From: UBA10677 sp045654245
GTDB lineage: Bacteria > Bacillota > Clostridia > Christensenellales > Pumilibacteraceae
Assembly: GCA_045654245.1 (NCBI GenBank)
Contig: JAZOMX010000037.1
Coordinates: 1-19,358 of the forward strand
Length of the DNA stretch: 19,358 nucleotides
Direction of reading: 5' to 3'
In this document: piece by piece, positions 14,728 to 19,358 of the stretch
Layout of the letters: each line of letters starts with the position of its first letter
How positions within the stretch are numbered: position 1 is the first letter of the stretch
The notes under the pieces: generated by a model
What the model was told of the DNA's origin: nothing
The model's database searches: none
What the model saw: only the letters and a program-made list of their open reading frames with translations
Made by a program: the position numbers and the translations under genes

Positions 14728-14761
14728 CACTTGCGCATCAGTTGCGTGAGTGTTATTTTTT
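14728..14761 (+). terminator. Intrinsic terminator after tRNA-Ala
   Basis: CACTTGCGCA pairs with TGCGTGAGTG over 10 bp (two G-U pairs) around a 5-base loop, followed by TTATTTTTT. Confidence 0.75.
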
Positions 14762-14775
14762 AGCCTTGTGTATAT

Positions 14776-14847
14776 AGGAGTGTAGCTCAGCCGAGTTAGC
14801 GCTCCGCCCTGCTATGAAACACGAGCGTTAGCGAGTATAAGGTGGGG
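14776..14847 (+). pseudogene. Broken tRNA-Ile copy with a 25-nt insertion in the anticodon
   Basis: The first 18 bases (AGGAGTGTAGCTCAGCCG) are identical to the intact tRNA-Ile 89 bp downstream. A mutated D-arm follows, then CCGCCCTG. At that point 25 unrelated bases (14812-14836) interrupt the anticodon between its first and second bases. The copy resumes with ATAAGGTGGGG and then stops, so the T arm and acceptor 3' side are missing. The anticodon stem CCGCC/GGTGG could still pair. The insert contains CGAGCGTTAGCGAG, a motif found again near tRNA-Leu. It cannot make a normal tRNA. Confidence 0.8.
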
Positions 14848-14864
14848 TTTTCAAAAGTTAATAT

Positions 14865-14941
14865 AGGAGTGTAGCTCAGCCGGTTAGAGCACCACCCTGA
14901 TAAGGTGGGGGTCGGTGGTTCGAGTCCACTCACTCCTACCA
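14865..14941 (+). tRNA. tRNA-Ile (anticodon GAT)
   Basis: A 77-nt cloverleaf. Acceptor AGGAGTG/CACTCCT, D arm GCTC/GAGC, anticodon stem CCACC/GGTGG with loop CTGATAA (anticodon GAT at 14899-14901), T arm GGTGG/CCACT with TTCGAGT, and encoded ACCA. No separate promoter is visible close upstream; the broken copy precedes it. A strong terminator follows immediately. Confidence 0.95.
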
Positions 14942-14975
14942 AAAAAAGAAGAGGTTTGTTGCCTCTTCTTTTTTT
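14941..14975 (+). terminator. Intrinsic terminator after tRNA-Ile
   Basis: AAAAAAAGAAGAGG pairs perfectly with CCTCTTCTTTTTTT around a 7-base loop. It starts at the last base of the tRNA. Its 3' arm and the following bases are duplicated at 15372-15398. Confidence 0.9.
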
Positions 14976-15370
14976 GCATAAGCGTTGGTAGATACGACCA
15001 CCGACCTTCTTACGCAATCAGGCTCAGTCGAGACGCCTCGACGGGCGTGTATTTTGCCCTTATGATATACAATCCAAGTTCTTCGTCGCCATATAAGTCA
15101 CTTTTTTTGCATAAGCGTTGGTAGATACGACCACCGACCTTCTTTCCGCAATCAGGCTCAGTCGAGACGCCTCGACGGGCGTGTATTTTGCTCTTATGAC
15201 ATACAATCCAAGTTCTTCCTCGCCATATAAGTCACTTTTTTTGCATAAGCATTGGTAGATACGACCACCGACCTCCTTACGCAATCAGGCTCAGTCGAGA
15301 CGCCTCGACGGGCGTGTATTTTGCTCTTATGACATACAATCCAAGTTCTTCGTCGCCATATAAGTCACTT
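14976..15370. repeat. Three tandem ~134-bp repeats downstream of tRNA-Ile
   Basis: Copies begin at GCATAAGC at 14976, 15109 and 15243 (periods 133 and 134) and are about 95-97% alike by eye. Each contains GGTAGATACGACCACCGACC, then the small palindrome GTCGAG/CTCGAC, then GGGCGTGTATTTTG, and ends CCATATAAGTCACTT. The first two copies end in a T-run; the third breaks into CGTTGCCTCTTC before its T-run. A 27-bp sequence covering the tRNA-Ile terminator 3' arm and GCATAAGCG occurs at both borders (14958-14984 and 15372-15398). Short frames inside are not convincing genes. There are no variable spacers, so it is not CRISPR. Function unknown. Confidence 0.85.
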
Positions 15371-15460
15371 CGTTGCCTCTTCTTTTTTTGCATAAGCGGT
15401 ACTCGTAATTCCATATGCGATTTTTTTGTTGGATTTGACTATTTACGCACAAAAACTTAC

Positions 15461-15497
15461 AAAAAAATCCGCCTACTAAATAACGACGGATTTTTTG
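15461..15497. terminator. Terminator after mgsA, possibly bidirectional
   Basis: AAAAAAATCCG (15461-15471) pairs with CGGATTTTTT (15487-15496) around a 15-base loop, giving U-tracts in both directions. It begins 7 bases past the mgsA stop and faces the repeat array from the other side. Confidence 0.8.
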
Positions 15498-15503
15498 TAA
15501 TTC

Positions 15504-15881
15504 TTATTCAAGTTCTCCCTTACCTAACGCGGTGAGCATTACGGTAGAACTTGCCATATTTGTTGCTAGCGGAATATTTTGAACGTCGCAAAGACGAAGT
15601 AACGCCGACACGTCGGGCTCGTGCGGTTGAGCAGTTAACGGGTCGCGCAAGAAAATTACGAGGTCTAATTCGTTATTCGCTATCATTGCGCCGATTTGCT
15701 GGTCGCCACCGAGAGGTCCACTTTTCATACGATTAATCGCTAGTTTCGTTTCGCCCATAATGAGCGTTCCAGTAGTTCCAGTAGCAAACAGCGTATGCTC
15801 TTTTAAGACGTCTTTATACTTAATCGCAAGGCGTATCATATCGTTCTTCTTTTTGTCGTGTGCTATTAATGCTATTCTCAT
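15504..15881 (-). CDS. mgsA: Methylglyoxal synthase
   Basis: Converts dihydroxyacetone phosphate to methylglyoxal and phosphate, a bypass relieving phosphate limitation in glycolysis. The 125-residue protein is close to the minimal family length. It shows the N-terminal IALIAHD (His8), the phosphate loop GTTGTL at 35-40, the catalytic aspartate in GPLGGDQQIGA (Asp60), and His87 and Asp90 in QPHEPD. All expected active-site residues are present. ATG is preceded by AAAAGGAG. It is a single-gene unit with its own promoter and terminator. Confidence 0.95.
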   Translation of the reverse strand: MRIALIAHDKKKNDMIRLAIKYKDVLKEHTLFATGTTGTLIMGETKLAINRMKSGPLGGDQQIGAMIANNELDLVIFLRDPLTAQPHEPDVSALLRLCDVQNIPLATNMASSTVMLTALGKGELE

Positions 15882-15904
15882 TAGTATTCTCCTTTTGCAT
15901 ACTT

Positions 15905-15934
15905 ATTCTATCACATATTTGTTTTTCCAGTCAA
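15905..15934 (-). promoter_or_regulatory. Promoter of mgsA
   Basis: TTGACT (15929-15934), 18 bases, TAGAAT (15905-15910) on the minus strand, 23 bp upstream of the mgsA ATG. Confidence 0.75.
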
Positions 15935-16016
15935 CTATTTTAAATATAAAGGAAAAACACTTCCATATTTGTAAAACGCTAATCAGTTTAGTTGGCAAAA
16001 TTCTTAGTTAAAAAAT

Positions 16017-16044
16017 AGAAAAGACGGATTAATCCGCCTTTTTA
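16017..16044 (-). terminator. Terminator after the isomerase/epimerase gene
   Basis: On the minus strand AAGGCGGAT/ATCCGTCTT form a tight hairpin with one G-U pair and almost no loop, followed by TTCTATTTTTT. It begins just past the gene's stop at 16047. Confidence 0.8.
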
Positions 16045-16046
16045 TA

Positions 16047-16826
16047 TTATCTAAACACTTGCATAACTTGATAAACTTTTTTTAGTTCGGTTTCGTAATC
16101 GCCGTCGGGCACTCCGCCCTCAAGACTAATGCAAGAGTCGTAACCTGCTTTCTTTAGCGTGTCCGCCCAAATCTTACATTGTGCCTTATCTTCTTCCGTG
16201 TGAGGCAACTTTCGGTCGTTATTCGCTCTTGCGATATGCGTATGACAAAGCGTTTCTCCAGCATTTTCGATAGCATCAAGCGTTTCTCCAGTTTTGAAAA
16301 CGTGATAGAAATCGGCAAGCACTCCTACGCCGTCGTGTCCTGCGTCTTTAACCGCTTTTATGCCGTCCGCTACGGTGTTTACGATATCCGTTTCTTCAGT
16401 ATTGAGTGGTTCGATAATAATCTTTATATCCCTTTTTTTCGCCTCGTCGCCCATAAAACGACAAATTTCTATAAACTCTTCGTAAGTTTTAGCGCTATCC
16501 TCGCCCTCGCCCGTTGCCCGTTGTCTTCCGCTACCGAAAACGCAACCGCGAACGCCAAGTTTTTTCGCCCTATCAAGCGCTTTTACGACGTACGCACGCA
16601 CCTTTTCCTTGTCGGCATCCTTACCAACTATCCTAAATCCACCCGGGAAAAAGCCGTTAGTCGTTTCCACATTAACGCCACAATCGTTAACCTTTTGGGC
16701 GTAATCGTTAAAGTCCTCGTCGCTTATGGTGGCAACGATAGATAAATTAGCCTCTATATAATCAAATCCTATTTCCTTAAAAAGCGGATACTTTTCCGTA
16801 TCCATAGAACATATACCGATTTTCAT
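16047..16826 (-). CDS. Sugar phosphate isomerase/epimerase (xylose isomerase-like TIM barrel)
   Basis: A 259-residue AP-endonuclease-2/xylose-isomerase-like barrel. The metal and catalytic residues appear in order: Glu139 in IIIEPLN, Asp172 and His175 in ADFYHV, His197 in CHTHIAR and Glu236 in ISLEGG. This pattern fits hexulose/tagatose 3-epimerase and related enzymes, but the substrate cannot be fixed. The ATG at 16826 is chosen because AGGAG lies 8 bases upstream and a promoter ends at 16857. The longer reading to 16886 would begin inside that promoter. Single-gene unit. Confidence 0.85.
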   Translation of the reverse strand: MKIGICSMDTEKYPLFKEIGFDYIEANLSIVATISDEDFNDYAQKVNDCGVNVETTNGFFPGGFRIVGKDADKEKVRAYVVKALDRAKKLGVRGCVFGSGRQRATGEGEDSAKTYEEFIEICRFMGDEAKKRDIKIIIEPLNTEETDIVNTVADGIKAVKDAGHDGVGVLADFYHVFKTGETLDAIENAGETLCHTHIARANNDRKLPHTEEDKAQCKIWADTLKKAGYDSCISLEGGVPDGDYETELKKVYQVMQVFR

Positions 16827-16856
16827 AACCACGCTCCTAACGATATCATTAACGCT

Positions 16857-16886
16857 ATTATACTGCAAACAAAACACTTTCGTCAA
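16857..16886 (-). promoter_or_regulatory. Promoter of the isomerase/epimerase gene
   Basis: TTGACG (16881-16886), 18 bases, TATAAT (16857-16862) on the minus strand, about 30 bp upstream of the chosen ATG. Confidence 0.8.
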
Positions 16887-16965
16887 CTAAAAATATTGCA
16901 ATTCACACAACCGCAAGTTGCGTTTTACGCAAAAAATATTTTACTTTCGCTTTCCTCGTTTTCTA

Positions 16966-16994
16966 TTGACAAAGCACCCGAAAAATAGTAAAAT
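16966..16994 (+). promoter_or_regulatory. SigA promoter of tRNA-Leu
   Basis: TTGACA (16966-16971), 17 bases, TAAAAT (16989-16994), with transcription expected to start at about the first bases of the tRNA precursor. Confidence 0.85.
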
Positions 16995-17005
16995 TATATG
17001 GCTAT

Positions 17006-17090
17006 GCGGAGGTGGCGAAATGGCAGACGCGCAGGTTTCAGACGCCTGTGGATTATTCTCGTGTGGGTTCAAGTCCCATCCTCCGCACCA
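17006..17090 (+). tRNA. tRNA-Leu (anticodon CAG)
   Basis: An 85-nt class II tRNA. Acceptor GCGGAGG/CCTCCGC, anticodon stem CAGGT/GCCTG with loop TTCAGAC (anticodon CAG at 17039-17041), a long variable arm, T arm with GGTTCAAGTC, and encoded ACCA. It has its own promoter and terminator. The last 18 bases are duplicated 174 bp downstream. Confidence 0.95.
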
Positions 17091-17127
17091 ATAAAAAAGA
17101 AGATACCTTGTGTGTCTTCTTTTTTAT
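17091..17127 (+). terminator. Intrinsic terminator after tRNA-Leu
   Basis: ATAAAAAAGAAGA and TCTTCTTTTTTAT pair perfectly around an 11-base loop, giving an A/T-rich stem ending in a T-run. It directly follows the tRNA. Confidence 0.8.
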
Positions 17128-17129
17128 AT

Positions 17130-17254
17130 GATGGGACTTGAAGCCTAAAGAGGGCGCGAGCGTTAAAAAACAGTCCTGTGAACTGTTTTTAGCGAGCGGG
17201 CGAGCAATCTACGATTGCGAAGTCGGCGGATTGCAAAGCAATACGCGTCCCATC
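17130..17254 (+). repeat. Stem-loop-rich element closed by a tRNA-Leu-derived inverted repeat
   Basis: GATGGGAC (17130-17137, continuing TTGAA) is the inverse of the tRNA-Leu T-arm sequence TTCAAGTCCCATC. It can pair with GTCCCATC at 17247-17254. Inside are three hairpins: AAAAACAG/CTGTTTTT (about 17166-17190), GCAATC/GATTGC (about 17204-17218) and ATTGC/GCAAT (about 17230-17242). The first hairpin is flanked by CGAGCGTTA and AGCGAG, the motif that also occurs, without the hairpin, in the broken tRNA-Ile copy. No coding frame is convincing here. Confidence 0.65.
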
Positions 17255-17264
17255 CTCCGCACCA
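17226..17264 (+). pseudogene. tRNA-Leu 3'-end duplicate, mini-tRNA-like remnant
   Basis: GTCCCATCCTCCGCACCA (17247-17264) repeats the last 18 bases of tRNA-Leu exactly. Upstream, GCGGA (17226-17230) matches the tRNA 5' end and can pair with TCCGC (17256-17260), leaving a short acceptor stem plus ACCA around a small hairpin. The D, anticodon and variable arms are missing. It is either a deletion derivative of a second tRNA-Leu or an integration scar. Confidence 0.65.
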
Positions 17265-17286
17265 ACAAAAAGCACCACCTTTACCG

Positions 17287-17307
17287 AGTCCCTACAAGGG
17301 ATTTTTT
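17287..17307 (+). terminator. Small intrinsic terminator
   Basis: TCCCT/AGGGA around a 3-base loop, followed by TTTTTT. It lies in the gap between the tRNA-Leu remnant and the recombinase; no plus-strand gene precedes it closely. Confidence 0.6.
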
Positions 17308-17333
17308 CGGGAAGGCTGTCCTTTTTAAGAGTC

Positions 17334-17360
17334 AGGCGTGGCGTGATGCCACGCCTTTTC
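17334..17360. terminator. GC-rich hairpin next to the recombinase 3' end
   Basis: AGGCGTGGC pairs with GCCACGCCT over 9 bp around a 5-base loop. A TTTT run follows on the plus strand, but on the minus strand there is no clear T-run. It may end plus-strand transcription, or only weakly that of the recombinase (stop at 17370). Confidence 0.6.
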
Positions 17361-17369
17361 TCGTGCTAT

Positions 17370-19031
17370 TTAATTTTCTTCATCTAATAAATCGCCAAAA
17401 TCGGGTAAATCTATTGCTCCAACTAAATTGTAGATGATTTCTACGGTGTGAGTATAATGCCCGTCAACTTTTTGCTTTTCATAGATATAAACCTTGTCTA
17501 TGTAAGCACGTAAGATTTCAGGTGTTAGTTCGTCAAAATCACTATACTTTTTAACGATAGCCATAAACCTTTGTATGTTATCGTACGTGGTTTTGGCTTT
17601 TTTTATTTCCGCCTTTATGCGACTTAACTTTTCGTTTAAGGCTTTTTGTTCGGCTTCGTAATTATCGCTCATTTTCATATAGCGTTCTTCTGATAATTTT
17701 CCTGCAACCTTATCTTCATAAAGACTTTGAATTATCTTATCAAGTTCGGTTATACGATTTTCCGCTTCTTCTTTTTCTTCGATAGCAGAAGTCATTTCCC
17801 GTTTAGTCCTTATGTCGGTACAACGTTTAAGAATATTGAAAAACTCGTCCCTATATTTCTTCGCAAACCTAATCGTATATTGTATATCATTTTGGATTAG
17901 AGCCAAAGCAGCGTGCGCCGTTATTTGGTGCGACGTACAATACTTCTTCTTTTTCTTGCGATAGGTTGAGCAATTAAAATACTCTTTTTGATTCATTGTT
18001 GTGCAACGGCAAAGATACATTTTTTCGCCACAGTCGGCACAATAGAGTAATCCCGATAACATATGCGGTGTACCCATATCGGTTAAACTCCTTCGTCCTG
18101 CACGGACTTGTTGAACAATATCAAATGTGTCTTGGTCTATTATTGCCTCTTGCGTGTTTTTAAAGATTACCCAATTTTCTCTTGGGTTTTTATAACGCTT
18201 TTTAGATTTATACGATTTCTTGTAGTACCTAAAATTTACCGTATGACCAAGATACTCTTCATTTTCAAGAATATGCACTATCGTAGTATAATCCCATACG
18301 TCCGAATCTTGATTAATCTTTATCGAACAAGGTAATTTCTTCCTGTGTAAGTAAAGCGACGGTGTTTCTATTCCACGTTCAGTCAAAATTCTTGCGATTT
18401 GAGAAGGTCCATAGCCTTTAACACAAAGGTTAAAGATTTCTTTTACTATTAAAGCGCCTTCTTCATCAACAATCCATTTTTCCTTATCTTCGGGGTCTTT
18501 CATATATCCCAAAGGCGGAATAGTGGTAAGATGTCTGCCTGAATTACCTTTTGCTTTAACAACGGCTTTAATTTTACGGCTACAATCTTTTGCGTACATT
18601 TCGTTTAAGATATTCTTAAACGGGATAATATCATCGTCTGGATTTGTTTCCGTATGCATTTGGTCGAAGATTGCAATAAACCTTACGTCCGCATCAGGGA
18701 AATAATACTTTGTGTAATATCCCACGAGAATATGGTCACGCCCAAATCTCGACATATCTTTTACGATTACAGTAGATATTTCGCCGTTTTCCACGTCGTT
18801 TAATAATCTCTTAAAGGCAGGGCGTTCAAAATTACTACCGCTAAAACCGTCGTCTATGTAAAAACGGATATTCCTAAACTTATTTTCTTTCGCATAGTCC
18901 GAAAGCAATAACTTTTGGTTTTTGATACTGTTGCTATCGCCCTCAAGGTCGTCGTCTGAACTTAAACGACAATAAAGGGCTGTGTACTGCTGTTCTAAAT
19001 GTTTTATTTTTCTATTCGATTGCAAATTCAT
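17370..19031 (-). CDS. Large serine recombinase (TnpX/TndX-type) of a mobile element
   Basis: A 553-residue site-specific recombinase. The N-terminal resolvase domain (about 15-155) has YCRLSSDDD with the catalytic serine at 24, Arg70 in FERPAF and DMSRFGRD with Arg95 and Arg98. The recombinase domain (about 180-290) contains PPLGYMKD and GPSQIARILTERGIETPS. A zinc ribbon follows (YCADCGEKMYLC, then NCSTYRKKKKKYC), then a charged coiled coil (about 400-470) rich in Lys and Glu. These enzymes excise and integrate transposons or conjugative elements of the Tn4451 kind. It is visibly more A/T-rich than the host genes to the left. The ATG overlaps the upstream small gene by 4 bp. It probably marks one end of an element extending to the right. 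Confidence 0.93.
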   Translation of the reverse strand: MNLQSNRKIKHLEQQYTALYCRLSSDDDLEGDSNSIKNQKLLLSDYAKENKFRNIRFYIDDGFSGSNFERPAFKRLLNDVENGEISTVIVKDMSRFGRDHILVGYYTKYYFPDADVRFIAIFDQMHTETNPDDDIIPFKNILNEMYAKDCSRKIKAVVKAKGNSGRHLTTIPPLGYMKDPEDKEKWIVDEEGALIVKEIFNLCVKGYGPSQIARILTERGIETPSLYLHRKKLPCSIKINQDSDVWDYTTIVHILENEEYLGHTVNFRYYKKSYKSKKRYKNPRENWVIFKNTQEAIIDQDTFDIVQQVRAGRRSLTDMGTPHMLSGLLYCADCGEKMYLCRCTTMNQKEYFNCSTYRKKKKKYCTSHQITAHAALALIQNDIQYTIRFAKKYRDEFFNILKRCTDIRTKREMTSAIEEKEEAENRITELDKIIQSLYEDKVAGKLSEERYMKMSDNYEAEQKALNEKLSRIKAEIKKAKTTYDNIQRFMAIVKKYSDFDELTPEILRAYIDKVYIYEKQKVDGHYTHTVEIIYNLVGAIDLPDFGDLLDEEN

Positions 19032-19300
19032 TGTTTTTTACCTCCCGAATTGCAACCTTCAAGCGATTCTGTTGTTATCGATAAATCGTCCGTCAAACTT
19101 TCCGCTTGACTTTCAATCAATCTCTTGGTTATATCAAACGCCGTTGATTTGGCGTTAGGTTTCTCACGGGATATTATCGTGTAAATTGTCTTACCGATTT
19201 TTACTTGTCGGCTTCTAACCAAATTCCCGTTTTCGTCGTCGTAGTAATGTACAATTTTATCTACGACAGGTTCTACTGTTTTTTTAATTTTCTTACTTAT
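19028..19300 (-). CDS. TnpW-like small protein upstream of the recombinase, start uncertain
   Basis: The part from a TTG at 19222 (64 residues) contains QVKIGKTIYTIISREKPNAK and then DITKRLIES, the pattern of small TnpW-family proteins found next to Tn4451-type recombinases. The frame continues upstream without a stop. A strong AAGGAGG (19307-19313) sits 6 bases before an ATA codon at 19298-19300, from which the product would begin with SKKIKKTVEP (90 residues in all). ATG is absent there, so the start is ATA, the later TTG, or an in-frame gene running off the window. It overlaps the recombinase start by 4 bp. Its function is unproven. Confidence 0.65.
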   Translation of the reverse strand: MSKKIKKTVEPVVDKIVHYYDDENGNLVRSRQVKIGKTIYTIISREKPNAKSTAFDITKRLIESQAESLTDDLSITTESLEGCNSGGKKQ

Positions 19301-19358
19301 AATAATCCTCCTTATATGAAAGTCGAGTTGCCTTTCGGTTATTGATACTCGCTTATAA

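Noticed and set aside
14796..15017. 73-residue minus-strand open frame across tRNA-Ile and its terminator
   Set aside because: It is the reverse of a clear tRNA gene plus hairpin; its GLEPPTPTLSGW-type stretch is the usual spurious translation of a tRNA.
15060..15284. 74-residue minus-strand open frame in the tandem repeats
   Set aside because: It arises from repeated non-coding units, is interrupted by stops in neighbouring copies and has no ribosome binding site.
14976..15370. CRISPR array
   Set aside because: The repeats are ~134 bp, contiguous and without variable spacers, and there are no cas genes nearby.
16827..16886. Longer start of the isomerase/epimerase gene
   Set aside because: It would overlap the TTGACG/TATAAT promoter, and AGGAG precedes the ATG at 16826.
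17073..17264. attL/attR pair of a tyrosine integrase
   Set aside because: The 174-bp interval holds no gene, and the only recombinase nearby is of the serine class; the repeat is reported as a duplication instead.

Overview
The window looks like a chromosomal segment of an anaerobic Clostridia-type Bacillota, probably an uncultured gut lineage. The reasons are a formate-tetrahydrofolate ligase, a PPi-type phosphofructokinase, an archaeal/eukaryote-type prolyl-tRNA synthetase, a glutaminyl-tRNA synthetase, RecD2, an S-box (SAM-I) riboswitch, AAGGAG-type ribosome binding sites and SigA promoters (TTGACA / TATAAT, 17-18 bp spacers). Assignment below class is a guess.

Left half (1-11960), nearly all on the minus strand. 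After the tail of an unidentified plus-strand gene and a shared bidirectional terminator comes a long tandem gene run. In transcription order it is: pfp (PPi-phosphofructokinase); then metK, recD2 and a membrane protein with a decayed PIN domain; then a small hypothetical protein, fhs, glnS, a HAD phosphatase and alaS. metK has its own promoter and a SAM-I riboswitch with a visible terminator/antiterminator choice. A second good promoter lies just after the PIN-like gene, so fhs-glnS-gph-alaS probably form a separate unit. Many junctions are 4-bp ATGA/GTGA overlaps. The alaS product is a short AlaRS that keeps the catalytic and editing domains but has no C-Ala domain.

Middle (11960-14480), plus strand. 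proS is divergent from pfp and is followed by its terminator. Next is a 175-bp MITE with about 26-bp terminal inverted repeats and a perfect 8-bp target duplication (ISL3-like), sitting just upstream of the ribosome binding site of a histidine-phosphatase gene.

Right (14480-19358), RNA genes and accessory DNA. There is tRNA-Ala(UGC) with an unusual C33. It is followed by a broken tRNA-Ile copy with 25 nt inserted in its anticodon, then an intact tRNA-Ile(GAU) with terminator, then three nearly identical ~134-bp tandem repeats. mgsA (methylglyoxal synthase) and a sugar isomerase/epimerase follow on the minus strand, each with its own promoter and terminator. tRNA-Leu(CAG) comes next, and 174 bp downstream its 3' end is duplicated inside a stem-loop-rich stretch. 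The window ends with a large serine recombinase and a TnpW-like small protein on the minus strand, most likely one end of an integrated element continuing past the right edge.

The most novel material is non-coding: the MITE, the tRNA-derived repeats around tRNA-Ile and tRNA-Leu, the tandem array and the P4-poor SAM riboswitch. All calls come from reading the sequence; no database search was run.
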